A stretch of 64,000 bases of DNA from Mycobacterium nebraskense (GCF_002102255.1 NZ_LQPH01000164.1:1-64000); one strand, 5' to 3'. Counted from the first letter of the stretch, positions 51,036-59,975 are shown. Numbers and translations are program-made. Notes: generated from the sequence alone by a model not told the origin.

Positions 51036-51605
51036 ATGGAAACCACGGATGCCGTGCATGTGAGCCTGGTTCATGCGCGTTTTGCCGCGGACCTGCTTGT
51101 CGGTGTGCAGGAGGAATTACTGCGTTTAACGACCGATCTTGACGTCTACATGGACCGGGCGCGTCGAGCCGGCGTCGGAACGAAACTCGACGCAGCTTGG
51201 ATGGCGATCGCGGCGTCGGCCCCTGGCAACCGTCGAGAGCTCATTGCCGCCGCGGCTTACGCGCAATGGCTCAGCGACCACATTCGGCTGCAATCCGCCC
51301 GGTGGAAGCGCGCGGACAAGGCGTCCGCAACCGGATACATGAAGCATTCCGAGGAGTCGGCGTTGTTGGAATGGCAACCGGTTCCATTCGAAATAGTTGA
51401 GCCTCCAAAGGATCCGCCGCCGCACCCGGGTGCGTTGGACAGCACCATCGCAATGCTTCCGGCACCATACTTGGCGCACATTGATCGAGCGCGTGAGTGG
51501 TGCGGGCAAGCGCTGTGGGCAGCGAGGATGTCGAACACGCAAGGCATGGCCGTGGTTTGTGGGTACATGGAGAGGCTTTTGGGCTGGATGGAGGAAAATC
51601 CGTGA
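51036..51605 (+). CDS. Hypothetical ESX-operon protein
   Basis: A 189-residue protein with no recognised family. It is helical: LVHARFAADLLVGVQEELLR, LTTDLDVYMDRARRAGVGTK, NRRELIAAAAYAQWLSDHIR and, at the end, EWCGQALWAARMSNTQGMAV with CGYMERLLGWMEENP. A Pro-rich loop (VEPPKDPPPHPGALD) separates two halves. Its stop overlaps the GTG of the next small gene (GTGA), so it is co-translated with a putative secreted protein; it may act as its chaperone, but this is only inference from position. Confidence 0.6.
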   Translation: METTDAVHVSLVHARFAADLLVGVQEELLRLTTDLDVYMDRARRAGVGTKLDAAWMAIAASAPGNRRELIAAAAYAQWLSDHIRLQSARWKRADKASATGYMKHSEESALLEWQPVPFEIVEPPKDPPPHPGALDSTIAMLPAPYLAHIDRAREWCGQALWAARMSNTQGMAVVCGYMERLLGWMEENP

Positions 51606-51895
51606 GTGAGAGGGTAATTCGTTTAGAGGCCGAGGAACTGGCATCGGCTACGGGCGGGTGGTTGGCCGCGGCGCCGATCCAACCCAGCATCCACCCAATC
51701 TGCACACCGGGCACCGACCCGATGTCAATGGCTGTGAGCGCCGTTGCGGCCGACTGGCCGGCCGTTCACGAAGCATTGACCACCAACCGCGCAACTCAGG
51801 TCGGCGAGCTGGCCGCCGCCAACGGCGGAACCGAAGCAAATCTCAGCGCAGCCGAGGCCACCAATGTTGAACAAATCACCGGGATCGAGGTCTAG
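51602..51895 (+). CDS. Second EspC/WXG100-like small protein
   Basis: A 97-residue protein from the GTG at 51602 that overlaps the previous stop. It begins SERVIRLEAEELASATGGWL, then a Pro-rich loop, a hairpin (MSMAVSAVAADWPAVHEALT, TNRATQVGELAAANGGTEAN) and ends LSAAEATNVEQITGIEV. The C-terminal pattern hxx(A/T)(D/E)xxNxxxI matches the tails of the two preceding T7-like proteins. Again the Tyr of the export motif is missing. It is likely a type VII substrate. An unusual N-terminal PIQPSIHPICTPG loop replaces the first helix turn. Confidence 0.6.
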   Translation: MSERVIRLEAEELASATGGWLAAAPIQPSIHPICTPGTDPMSMAVSAVAADWPAVHEALTTNRATQVGELAAANGGTEANLSAAEATNVEQITGIEV

Positions 51896-51898
51896 ACC

Positions 51899-52486
51899 AT
51901 GACCGACCAATACACCTACCCGGCCCACGTGGCGACGCGGCCGTCCGCGCCTGGCAGCTACACGCCGCCGCTACCCCCGCTGCCGCAGGCCTACCCGCCG
52001 CCGCAGCCACGCAAGGGCAAGGGTGGTCTGATCACAGCGGCGATCGTCGGCGCGGCCGCGATCGCGCTCACTGCCGGTGGTATCGGCGGCCTCGTCGGCA
52101 ACCACATGGCCGGCGGCTCCGCTGCACAGTCCTCGGCGCCGGCGGCAGCGCCAGCGCCGACCGCCGAACAGGTCCACGCCGCCACAGTCGACCTGTGCAC
52201 ACGGTTCGCCGCTGGTTATCACGCGATGCCATCAACACAGAACACTGCGGCAGACGTCATTCCAAGCCTTACTTACATCACCCAGGCATTGAACGATGAT
52301 CAAGTGGCCGACGGCACAATCCGCAACGCACTGACCGAAAGCCTCAAGTTGGCCCGCGACCAGGCATCGAAACTCACGAACGAACCCGCTCGCGGTGCGA
52401 TTCAGCCGTCTACTACTTGGACTTCCGCCGCGGCAAATGAGGCGGATCAGCGGGTGTGGGACCTGTGCAGGGCCTACGGGAGCTAG
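51899..52486 (+). CDS. Single-pass membrane protein with Pro-rich N-terminus
   Basis: A 195-residue protein. Residues ~1-40 are Pro/Tyr-rich and cytoplasmic (PPLPPLPQAYPPPQPRKGKG), ~43-66 form one transmembrane helix (LITAAIVGAAAIALTAGGIG), followed by an Ala/Pro/Ser stalk and an outer helical domain with two cysteines (VDLCTRFAAGYHAMPST … VWDLCRAYGS). Such mycobacterial proteins are frequent in ESX loci (ESX-2/ESX-P accessory genes). Its ATG is three bases after the upstream stop and its stop three bases before the next ATG, so it is tightly embedded in the operon. Confidence 0.65.
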   Translation: MTDQYTYPAHVATRPSAPGSYTPPLPPLPQAYPPPQPRKGKGGLITAAIVGAAAIALTAGGIGGLVGNHMAGGSAAQSSAPAAAPAPTAEQVHAATVDLCTRFAAGYHAMPSTQNTAADVIPSLTYITQALNDDQVADGTIRNALTESLKLARDQASKLTNEPARGAIQPSTTWTSAAANEADQRVWDLCRAYGS

Positions 52487-52489
52487 GCG

Positions 52490-55039
52490 ATGGAAACTGC
52501 GGCTGACGGGGTGAGCGAGGCGGTATCGGAAGCGGCTCGGGCCGGGGGCCACATCGCCCGCCAGCTGTACACCCAAGGGGTCAGCGCGCTGACAAATGGC
52601 GCGGCCACCGCCAAGGGTGCAGTCTCTGATCTTGGGGACGGCCCGTTCGGACGTGCGTTAAAGCAGGCATGGCGCCCCGCTGAGCGACTCGCTCAAAGTA
52701 TGCAAGAGATACAGGAATTCCACACCGGCCTGGCCAGTCAAATCAGTGACGCTATCGGCACGTCGATGAGCCATTATCGGCGGCGGTTTGAGGCAGCACT
52801 ATCGGACCAGGGCGAGTCTGGCGATGCCCTACTGCAGGCTCACGACGCGAACATCAGGCTATGGAGCAAGCACCAGGATATGCACGAAGCAGCGTCCACG
52901 GCCGCCGCCCAAGCGTTAGTGCATATCAAGGGCTTGCAGGGCCGTATCGACAGCCTCGCCGAGGCCGGCGAGGAGGAATTCAACAAGGCTGTACGCAACC
53001 GCGATCCCATAACGGCGATGGAGGTCTGGACCCGATACAACGGGCACGCCGAGGAATCCACCACCGAATCCACCCAGAAAGCCACAAGCGCCATCCGGGC
53101 AGCCAACTTCACGATTCCCCTCGACAAACCGCCTGACGCCCCAAAAGACGGGAAACGCTCAGACGGCGATGCCGGAAAGAAACCACCCGACGCAAAACGT
53201 TCCGACCCGGAGACCACCGGTCAAACCGCTGATGGTTCTGGTGATGGTAGTGGGCAGAACGGCGACGGTACCGGCGCGCTCAACGCTGGCAGGACGGAAC
53301 CAGACACATCAGCCAGCAATCAACCTTTGCTTGCCGCCAATGCGGGGCGCACGGACGGCCCGGGCACTTCAGGAACCCCGGGTACGATGCCGCCGCTGAC
53401 GTCGCTTCCGCAGGCGCTCGGCGGTTCGATGGGTCGGGCCGCTTCTGGTGGTGGTGGTGCTGGTGGCGGTGGTTCGGCGCTTTCGGGTCTGGGATCGGGG
53501 TTGAATCCTGGATCGATGGGGTCAGGTCTGGGCTCGGGTATGCCGACGTCGCCGGCTTCCTCGTTGCCGTCTGCGCCGGCTGCACAGTCTGCGGCGTCGC
53601 CGCTTGCGAATGCTGGGTCCAGTTTTCAGTCCGGTCTTGCGTCGGGAATGGGGGCGACGGCGCCTCCTCCGGTGGCTCAGCAGCCGATAGCGCAGCAGGC
53701 GATGGCTGCTCAGCAGCCGTTGATGGGTTCTACGGCCGGTAGTGGGCCGGCGGGTGTGCCGATCGCGCCGCATGGGGTGCCGGATGGCGGTGGGGGCGGC
53801 CCGGTTCAGGGCGGTGGGTCTGGCGTGGGTCCGGTGGGTGGTGCGCCGATGATGCCGCCGGCGGCGATGGGTGGTGGTGGTGGGCCGTTGGCTCCGTATA
53901 GTGCGCCGGGTGCGGGTGGTGCTCCACCTGCCGGTGGTGCGCCGACGGCTCCGGCGGCCGGTGGTCAGGCTTCGTCTGGTGGCGGCGCGGCGCCTGCTGG
54001 CGGTAGTGGTTTGCCGTCTGGGCCGGTCTTGGCGGGCGGGGCCGGGTCGGGTAGCGCGATGGGCGGTATGGCCGCGTCGGCGTCTGAGGTCAGTGCGGAC
54101 ATGTTGTTGGCTCAGCGGGTGCTGGGCGGGTTGGTGCGCGGCTGCGAGTTTTGGCCGTCACCGATCGCGTGGGCAGTGAGCGTGGTGAAGACCCCGGTGG
54201 GCTCCCAAGTTGTGGTGGCCAACAGTGTGGGCGGCGGAAGTTACTTGCCGGCAACGGTTTTCCTTCCATCGACGGCGCGGTTGGCGGTGGTTGATCCGGC
54301 GTTGCCGTTTGGATGGGCGCAGCGGTGGATGGGTTGCCAGAAGCCGTCGAAGATTCTTGCAGATCATTTTGAGCGTTTGAGCAAACGGGTTGCGGGAGCG
54401 TCGATTTCGGCGATGGTCACCACAGAGTTGTGGCCTGTGGAGCCGGCGGGTGTGGGCGAGTTCTTGGGGCTGCAGCATCGCCAGGCCTTGGGGTTGCTCA
54501 GCGTGGCGCCGGTGCTGGATGGGGCGCATCAGCATCGTTTGACGGCTCTTGATCCTGTTCTGGCGCAACGCATTTCGTCGATCGCGTCGAACGTGGACGT
54601 GGCGGTGCGGGCGGCTGCGCAGTTGACGGCGTCGGTGACCCGGGCCGCGCAAGCGCCGGATGCAACCGGCAAGCCGTTGGCGTTTGAAGACGAGGTGAAC
54701 GTCTTGCAGGCGGTGTCGGCGGGAACGGCCGACGAGGCGACCTGGGACTCGTATAACGCGAAGGTCGCGACCCGCGATGGCGAGGCGTGGCTTTGGCCGG
54801 AGTCTCACGCAGCTCTTGATCACGATGGCTCGGAGCTGAGCGAGTCGATGAATCTGTGGTATCGGCGTTACTTCCAAGGTGGCCGGATTGTCGAGCTGGT
54901 GCAGTGGTGGAAGAACAGCGCTGCACCGCTGGCCGAAATCGCCTATTGCGGGGTGCAGGCCGGGTTCGGGGCGGTCGTGACCGCGACGATTAGTGCTATT
55001 GAGGAGCAGCTGCGCCGCGGTGGTGGGCCGCGCTCGTGA
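52490..55039 (+). CDS. DUF5632/DUF5631-type ESX accessory protein (Rv3899c-like)
   Basis: An 849-residue three-part protein. The first ~210 residues are helical (RPAERLAQSMQEIQEFHTGL … LQGRIDSLAEAGEEEFNKAV), the middle ~330 are Gly/Pro/Ser-rich low complexity, and the last ~300 are globular: ADMLLAQRVLGGLVRGCEFW, IAWAVSVVKTPVGSQVVVAN, SYLPATVFLPSTARLAVVDP, LWPVEPAGVGEFLGLQHRQA. This C-terminal arrangement resembles the DUF5632 plus DUF5631 pair of M. tuberculosis Rv3899c/Rv2082, genes linked to ESX-2-type loci. Its function is unknown. It overlaps the next gene by four bases (GTGA). Confidence 0.6.
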   Translation: METAADGVSEAVSEAARAGGHIARQLYTQGVSALTNGAATAKGAVSDLGDGPFGRALKQAWRPAERLAQSMQEIQEFHTGLASQISDAIGTSMSHYRRRFEAALSDQGESGDALLQAHDANIRLWSKHQDMHEAASTAAAQALVHIKGLQGRIDSLAEAGEEEFNKAVRNRDPITAMEVWTRYNGHAEESTTESTQKATSAIRAANFTIPLDKPPDAPKDGKRSDGDAGKKPPDAKRSDPETTGQTADGSGDGSGQNGDGTGALNAGRTEPDTSASNQPLLAANAGRTDGPGTSGTPGTMPPLTSLPQALGGSMGRAASGGGGAGGGGSALSGLGSGLNPGSMGSGLGSGMPTSPASSLPSAPAAQSAASPLANAGSSFQSGLASGMGATAPPPVAQQPIAQQAMAAQQPLMGSTAGSGPAGVPIAPHGVPDGGGGGPVQGGGSGVGPVGGAPMMPPAAMGGGGGPLAPYSAPGAGGAPPAGGAPTAPAAGGQASSGGGAAPAGGSGLPSGPVLAGGAGSGSAMGGMAASASEVSADMLLAQRVLGGLVRGCEFWPSPIAWAVSVVKTPVGSQVVVANSVGGGSYLPATVFLPSTARLAVVDPALPFGWAQRWMGCQKPSKILADHFERLSKRVAGASISAMVTTELWPVEPAGVGEFLGLQHRQALGLLSVAPVLDGAHQHRLTALDPVLAQRISSIASNVDVAVRAAAQLTASVTRAAQAPDATGKPLAFEDEVNVLQAVSAGTADEATWDSYNAKVATRDGEAWLWPESHAALDHDGSELSESMNLWYRRYFQGGRIVELVQWWKNSAAPLAEIAYCGVQAGFGAVVTATISAIEEQLRRGGGPRS

Positions 55040-55770
55040 CCCCTGCTTGGCGTGTGCCTGACCCGGCCGAGCTGACGGCGCGTGATCGCCGGCGCCGGGT
55101 GCGCGATTGCCTGGCCGATGTCTTGGCCGAGGCGCGCCGGGGCGAACTGTCAGCCGACTGGCGTGAGGAGCGGCTGTCGGCGGCGTTGGCGGCGGTTAAG
55201 CAGCACCAGGCGTCGTTGCCGCCAGAGCCGGTCGATCCATACCGCCCGGTGTACGACCCTGATGACCCGTTGGCGGCGTTGAAGGAATTGGATCGTGGGC
55301 CGGTGGGCTTGGATTCGCGCGTGAAAAGCTATTTCACGCTTTTGGATGTGGTGATGACCTGGCCGGCGGCGGTGTGGGAGCCGGGAGTGGTGGGATCTGC
55401 GCGCGCCGCGTTGGATGCGTGGTATTTAGCAGCGTTGGGCTGCGTCGCGGAGGCCTGCAGCGAGATTCCTGAAGTTCCCGACGGCGACGACGAGCGCAGT
55501 GTGCGGACGCGGCTCGGTATTGGAACGGCTTGGGTGAAGCGGCGTGCGGAATGTCAGCGCGACGCAGATTTGCTCACCGAAAGCTACGAGGCGGGGTTGG
55601 CTTCGCTCGGTGCTAGCGATGGCGGCTGGGTGGAGCGGTCTCGGCGGCGAGTTGCCTTGTGGCCCGACGCGATTGGGTTTTCGCGGCATGAGCATTGGTG
55701 GCTGCTCGAAGATCCGCTGTATCAGGTGAGCAGGCAGTGGCTGCCGGCGTACTGGACGGCGCACGTCTAG
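55036..55770 (+). CDS. Hypothetical ESX-operon protein (Rv3900c position)
   Basis: A 244-residue protein starting with GTG at 55036, which overlaps the end of the DUF5631/5632 gene. It is rich in Trp, Arg and Glu: RDRRRRVRDCLADVLAEARR, SADWREERLSAALAAVKQHQ (a short DUF1707-like helical unit), SRVKSYFTLLDVVMTWPAAV and a C-terminal ALWPDAIGFSRHEHWWLLED. No signal or membrane helix is seen. By gene order it occupies the place of Rv3900c beside Rv3899c. The overlap suggests a complex between the two products. Confidence 0.55.
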   Translation: MTPAWRVPDPAELTARDRRRRVRDCLADVLAEARRGELSADWREERLSAALAAVKQHQASLPPEPVDPYRPVYDPDDPLAALKELDRGPVGLDSRVKSYFTLLDVVMTWPAAVWEPGVVGSARAALDAWYLAALGCVAEACSEIPEVPDGDDERSVRTRLGIGTAWVKRRAECQRDADLLTESYEAGLASLGASDGGWVERSRRRVALWPDAIGFSRHEHWWLLEDPLYQVSRQWLPAYWTAHV

Positions 55771-55903
55771 AGGCCGATGTCGGTGAGAGTGGGGGGACGC
55801 CGGAGGCTGCCGGGCGGATCATTGCGTTATTTCTGTTTACGATTGCTTATCTGTGTGTAGACTGCTTTGATGTAGGGGTTGATGGTGCGTCCAGGAAGGG
55901 GTA

Positions 55904-56197
55904 GTGGTGGACGACCTTGCTGAGGACGAGACGGCGGTCCCTGATGTTCGCGTTGTGGCATCGGCGGTGTCAGCGAAGAGGAGCCTCGCGGTTGAGGTGG
56001 GTGACACCGGATGTGTCGTGGGGGTTCGGCTGCTTTCGGACGCGGTGCGGCGGTGGGATTCCTACACGTTCGGGGAGCGGGTCGTTGCTGTGGCCGATGT
56101 GGCGCACGACCGGTATCTGTCCAATCAACGCAACGTCGACGGGCACTATCCAGACCCCGCAGAGGTTGCCCGCGCTGAACGCAAGTTGAATTTCTAG
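55904..56197 (+). CDS. DUF2694-like small protein (Rv3898c position)
   Basis: A 97-residue protein. Its central beta-rich part, VDVxxxx-like RSLAVEVGDTGCVVGVRLLS, DAVRRWDSYTFGERVVAVAD and VAHDRYLSNQRNVDGHYPDP, matches the small DUF2694/YbaB-related family found beside ESX genes. The GTG start (55904) follows an AAGGGG site; two GTGs are adjacent. It lies between the Rv3900c-type and DUF4226-type genes, and is separated by a 133-base gap from the former. Probably an intracellular chaperone-like partner of the next protein. Confidence 0.6.
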   Translation: MVDDLAEDETAVPDVRVVASAVSAKRSLAVEVGDTGCVVGVRLLSDAVRRWDSYTFGERVVAVADVAHDRYLSNQRNVDGHYPDPAEVARAERKLNF

Positions 56198-56214
56198 GAA
56201 GGGACTGCACCGCA

Positions 56215-57708
56215 ATGTCGAATGATGGCTGGGATTCGATCGGTTCAACGATCGAGCGGGTGTTGGGGACTGCTGTGCTGACCCCGATCTTGGGGCCGTT
56301 GGCCCCGGTGGTGGGGGGACTGTTCGGCCATGGGCATGCACCGCAGGCGCCGGCGCCTGGTCCGGCGCCGAGCCCGCCGCCGCCTGACCCGCACGGTCCG
56401 CCGAATACGCCGCCGCAGGGTCAGTTGCCGCCGCCGCCGGCGGGTCCTGTTCCTGGTTCGGGTGCGGCCACGGATCAAGCCAATGCTGACGCTGGTCGGG
56501 TGGCTGAGGTGATCGCTCAGTTGCACGAGCTGGATAAGAGTGCCGCTGCGACGATTGACGCGATTCATGCTGCGGGCGCTGCTGGGCAGAAGCAGTTGGA
56601 CAATATCGGCAAGGATGTTGACGAGAAGATCACCGAGTTGGGGCCGCGGTTGAACACTCCTGCCGGACAGCAGGAGTTGCGCGACTTTTTGAAGGAGAAG
56701 CTGACCGCGGCCAAGAAGGTGATTGATCAGCAGATCGCCGATGCCGAGGATAAGGCGCGTCACACCCGCGAGTTGACCGAAAAGTATGCCGGTATCGGCG
56801 GTGATGACTCCGGCAAGGCCGGCACCGAACCCGCGTCCGCGCATGGTGACGGCGGCGAGGGTAGCGGCGGCGGTGGTGGTGGTGCAGGTGATCAGGGCAC
56901 CACCCCGGCGGCGGCGCCGGGCGCTGCGCCGGGTACGCCCCCGCCTGGGCAGCCCCTGATGCCGGGTGCGGGCATGATGCCCGCCGGGATGGGGATGCCG
57001 TCGATTCCGTCATTGGGCGGAATGCCTGGCCTGGGCGGCGGTGACCCCTTGGGCGCATTGGGTGGTCTGGGTGGTGATCGTGGCGCCGGCTTCCACGACG
57101 ACGACGGCAAGCTCGATGGGGACTCCTCGAAACAGGGTGGGTCAGGACCGAAGTTCCACGACGACGACGGCTCGACGGGTCCGGGTTCTGGAAAGACCGA
57201 CCACGACGGCACGGGGACGAGCCCGGCGTCAGCGGGCGGTTCAGCGGGCGATGGCAGCGGGCCGGGCACGGAGCTGGCGGGCAATCATGCCGGTCACGCT
57301 GGCGATCCCGGTGGTGGGCAGGTTCCGGCGACGACGAGCGTGTCGCTGCCCGATGGTGAGACCAGCGAGGCGCGCACTTCGCAGGGCGCTTCGGCGGCGA
57401 AAGCGGCGCTGGGCGGCGCGACGGTGGCCGATGCGTGGCATCAGGCGGGGGTGACGGTGCCACCGCCGGGGACTCCTGTCACCGATCCGATTCCCCCGAC
57501 GAAACTCAAGGCGGGCGATGTGGGTATCTGGCAGGACCATCTGGTGATGGCCTTGGGCAACGGGAAGGTGTTGGTGTCGGGGCAGCCGCAGCCGCTGTCG
57601 AGCGTGGGATCGGGCCCGGACTTCTTGGGGTGGATGGACCCAAGCGCATTGGCTCCCAAGGGCTCTGCGCCTGCCGCACCGCCTGCACCGCCGGCGCAGC
57701 CGTCCTAA
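56215..57708 (+). CDS. DUF4226 protein with degenerate NlpC/P60-like end
   Basis: A 497-residue protein. After a hydrophobic/Pro-rich N-terminus comes a DUF4226-type helical hairpin (GRVAEVIAQLHELDKSAAAT, LGPRLNTPAGQQELRDFLKE, KLTAAKKVIDQQIADAEDKA), a long Gly/Asp-rich linker with two copies of FHDDDG, and a C-terminal domain: VADAWHQAGVTVPPPGTPVT, LKAGDVGIWQDHLVMALGNG, KVLVSGQPQPLSSVGSGPDF. The last resembles the NlpC/P60 fold (the D-H-L-V-M-A strand with His), but the catalytic Cys site is replaced, so it is probably inactive. Similar proteins lie beside ESX-2 (Rv3897c/Rv3896c region). Confidence 0.65.
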   Translation: MSNDGWDSIGSTIERVLGTAVLTPILGPLAPVVGGLFGHGHAPQAPAPGPAPSPPPPDPHGPPNTPPQGQLPPPPAGPVPGSGAATDQANADAGRVAEVIAQLHELDKSAAATIDAIHAAGAAGQKQLDNIGKDVDEKITELGPRLNTPAGQQELRDFLKEKLTAAKKVIDQQIADAEDKARHTRELTEKYAGIGGDDSGKAGTEPASAHGDGGEGSGGGGGGAGDQGTTPAAAPGAAPGTPPPGQPLMPGAGMMPAGMGMPSIPSLGGMPGLGGGDPLGALGGLGGDRGAGFHDDDGKLDGDSSKQGGSGPKFHDDDGSTGPGSGKTDHDGTGTSPASAGGSAGDGSGPGTELAGNHAGHAGDPGGGQVPATTSVSLPDGETSEARTSQGASAAKAALGGATVADAWHQAGVTVPPPGTPVTDPIPPTKLKAGDVGIWQDHLVMALGNGKVLVSGQPQPLSSVGSGPDFLGWMDPSALAPKGSAPAAPPAPPAQPS

Positions 57709-57724
57709 CTGATCGGCGGGCGCG

Positions 57725-58873
57725 ATGTCCACTCTTGACGGGTTTGTGCGGGCTGCGGGTGCGGCGATGGGCATGGCTCGGGAGAGTTTCGGCACCGGTG
57801 GCGGGGTTGCGTTGGCGCCGCCGCCGGGGCTGGGTCCGTCGCCGGATGGCACTGGGGATGGCTCGGGTGCGGCCGCTGACGGGTTCTCTGGTGATTCGTC
57901 GCGGGTGACGAATCATGTTGGGGCGCTGGCTGATCACGACGCGGTCGGGCATTCGGGGTTGGCGGCGGCGGTCGCGTCGTCGACCGCTTCGCGCGGTCGG
58001 ATGGACGCGGTGATCGCTGCGGCGATCGCCGATGTGCAGGCCAGCGGGGTCGCGGTCAACACCCCGGCGGGCCAGCAGGCGTTGGTGGCGGCGATCAAAC
58101 GTCATCTTGAAGATACGAAGTCGACGCTGGATCAGGGCAGCGGAGATGCGGCCACGCATGCCGCCTCGGCGAACGTGACCGCGGCGGGATACCAGGGGAT
58201 CGGCAACCCGCAGGGCGGGCCGGCCCCGATGATGCCGATGATGCCGCAAATGCCGTCATTGCCGATGGGTGGCGGCATGCCCCTGGGTGGGGCCATGCTG
58301 GCTCCGCTGAGCAGCCTGGGCAGCCTACTAGGCGGGGGAGGGCAGGGGTTCTCCCCTCAATCCGCGAGGCTGGCCGGTGCGACCGGCGCCAGCACGACAG
58401 GAGAGGCGAACGCGACACCCGCGGCGGCCATTTCGACTGATGAGGTGAATCTGAAGAAGGAAGGCTTTCCCGGTGGCCCGGATGCCTACCGCCAATATCT
58501 CGGGAAAACCTTTGACCTGATGGGTATTACGGACCCGGTTGCGCGGGCGAACTGGACGCGCGGGTTGATGACGGGCATCGGCCGTGAGTCAGGGTTTCGT
58601 CCAGACGCGGTCAATCTGAGTGACTCCAATGCCCGCGGGGCCAGGATGGTCGATGGTGCGCCGGCGGGGGCGTCGCGCGGCGGTATGCAGACGATTCCGG
58701 CGACGTTTGCGGCTAATCACCAGCCGGGGACCTCGCGCGCTATCTACGATCCGATCGCCAACCTGGCCGCCGGGATGAATTACCTGATGCGGCGCTATCA
58801 CGTGGCGCGCGACGGGTCGAATCTGTCGGCGGTTGGGCAGTTCAATCCGCAGCACGCCCCGGGCGGCTACTGA
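57725..58873 (+). CDS. DUF4226 protein with lytic transglycosylase domain (Rv3896c-like)
   Basis: A 382-residue protein. Residues ~1-200 form the DUF4226 region (SRVTNHVGALADHDAVGHSG, DAVIAAAIADVQASGVAVNT, VAAIKRHLEDTKSTLDQGSG) followed by a Met/Pro/Gly linker. From ~245 there is an SLT/RPF-type lysozyme-like domain: GLMTGIGRESGFRPDAVNLS with the catalytic Glu in GRESGF, then RGGMQTIPATFAANHQPGTS and IANLAAGMNYLMRRYHVARD. It should cleave peptidoglycan glycan strands, as needed to pass a secretion or conjugation channel. Its first 606 bases are almost identical to the next gene. Confidence 0.8.
   Translation: MSTLDGFVRAAGAAMGMARESFGTGGGVALAPPPGLGPSPDGTGDGSGAAADGFSGDSSRVTNHVGALADHDAVGHSGLAAAVASSTASRGRMDAVIAAAIADVQASGVAVNTPAGQQALVAAIKRHLEDTKSTLDQGSGDAATHAASANVTAAGYQGIGNPQGGPAPMMPMMPQMPSLPMGGGMPLGGAMLAPLSSLGSLLGGGGQGFSPQSARLAGATGASTTGEANATPAAAISTDEVNLKKEGFPGGPDAYRQYLGKTFDLMGITDPVARANWTRGLMTGIGRESGFRPDAVNLSDSNARGARMVDGAPAGASRGGMQTIPATFAANHQPGTSRAIYDPIANLAAGMNYLMRRYHVARDGSNLSAVGQFNPQHAPGGY
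57733..58338 (+). repeat. 606-base direct repeat, copy 1
   Basis: This stretch (the 5' half of the transglycosylase gene) is repeated at 58892-59497 with an exact offset of 1,159 bases and only a handful of base changes (for example CTG/CCG, GTC/GCC, GAT/GAA). The repeat ends abruptly in the Gly-rich linker where the two genes acquire different catalytic domains. Confidence 0.85.
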
Positions 58874-58886
58874 TGGAGGTGTGGCG

Positions 58887-59975
58887 GTGAGTCTTGACGG
58901 GTTTGTGCGGGCTGCGGGTGCGGCGATGGGCATGGCTCGGGAGAGTTTCGGCACCGGTGGCGGGGTTGCGTTGGCGCCGCCGCCGGGGCCGGGTCCGTCG
59001 CCGGATGGCACTGGGGATGGCTCGGGTGCGGCCGCTGACGGGTTCTCTGGTGATTCGTCGCGGGTGACGAATCATGTTGGGGCGCTGGCTGATCACGACG
59101 CGGCCGGGCATTCGGGGTTGGCGGCGGCGGTCGCGTCGTCGACCGCTTCGCGCGGTCGGATGGACGCGGTGATCGCTGCGGCGATCGCCGATGTGCAGGC
59201 CAGCGGGGTCGCGGTCAACACCCCGGCGGGCCAGCAGGCGTTGGTGGCGGCGATCAAACGTCATCTTGAAGAAACGAAGTCGACGCTGGATCAGGGCAGC
59301 GGAGATGCGGCCACGCATGCCGCCTCGGCGAACGTCACCGCGGCGGGATACCAGGGGATCGGCAACCCGCAGGGCGGGCCGGCCCCGATGATGCCGATGA
59401 TGCCGCAAATGCCGTCATTGCCGATGGGTGGCGGCATGCCCCTGGGTGGGGCCATGCTGGCTCCGCTGAGCAGCCTGGGCAGCCTACTAGGCGGGGGCGG
59501 CGCGGGGCTGTCGCCTGGCAGCAGCACAGCGCAGGGGTTGGGCTTTGGCGACAGCGGCATCACCGGCAGCTTCGGCGGTGGGGAGCGCGGCGACCGGATC
59601 GTGAAGGCCGCGTTGTCGCAGCTGGGGGTTCCGTATGAGTGGGGTGCCGGTACCGTGCGCGGGCCAGGGCCCGGGATCGGGGTCGATGCGGGCAAGATCG
59701 GGTTCGATTGCTCAGGGTTGGTGCGGTATGCCTACTGGCAGGGCGGCATTGAGCTACCGCGCACGACCTACGATATGGCGAACTGGGGTGTGCGGGTTCC
59801 GCCGGGGCAAGCCAAGCCCGGCGACATTTTGCTGTGCAACTGGGGTAATGGGGCCTACCAGCATGTGCAGTTGGTGATGAATGATCACCAGACAATCGAG
59901 GCACCTGATCGGGGTTCGAGCGTGCGGATTGGTCATTGGCCCTCTGGGCGCTTCGAGATCAGACGAGCTGGTTAA
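58887..59975 (+). CDS. DUF4226 protein with NlpC/P60 endopeptidase domain
   Basis: A 362-residue protein. I chose the GTG at 58887 (GGAGG site eight bases upstream). The first ~205 residues nearly equal those of the preceding gene. From ~235 comes an intact NlpC/P60 domain: DRIVKAALSQLGVPYEWGAG, the catalytic Cys in FDCSGLVRYAYWQ, ELPRTTYDMANWG, KPGDILLCNWGNGAYQHVQL with the His, and IGHWPSGRFEIRR. It should cut peptide stems of peptidoglycan, like RipA-type enzymes. No signal peptide is seen, so export would rely on the type VII system or the DUF4226 hairpin. Confidence 0.85.
   Translation: MSLDGFVRAAGAAMGMARESFGTGGGVALAPPPGPGPSPDGTGDGSGAAADGFSGDSSRVTNHVGALADHDAAGHSGLAAAVASSTASRGRMDAVIAAAIADVQASGVAVNTPAGQQALVAAIKRHLEETKSTLDQGSGDAATHAASANVTAAGYQGIGNPQGGPAPMMPMMPQMPSLPMGGGMPLGGAMLAPLSSLGSLLGGGGAGLSPGSSTAQGLGFGDSGITGSFGGGERGDRIVKAALSQLGVPYEWGAGTVRGPGPGIGVDAGKIGFDCSGLVRYAYWQGGIELPRTTYDMANWGVRVPPGQAKPGDILLCNWGNGAYQHVQLVMNDHQTIEAPDRGSSVRIGHWPSGRFEIRRAG
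58892..59497 (+). repeat. 606-base direct repeat, copy 2
   Basis: Second copy of the repeat that starts at 57733. The last shared base is followed by A in copy 1 (58339) and C in copy 2 (59498), after which the two genes diverge completely. Confidence 0.85.

Noticed and set aside
54158..54877. 239-codon minus-strand frame in the DUF5631/5632 gene
   Set aside because: Arg/His/Gln-rich antisense shadow of a real plus-strand globular domain.
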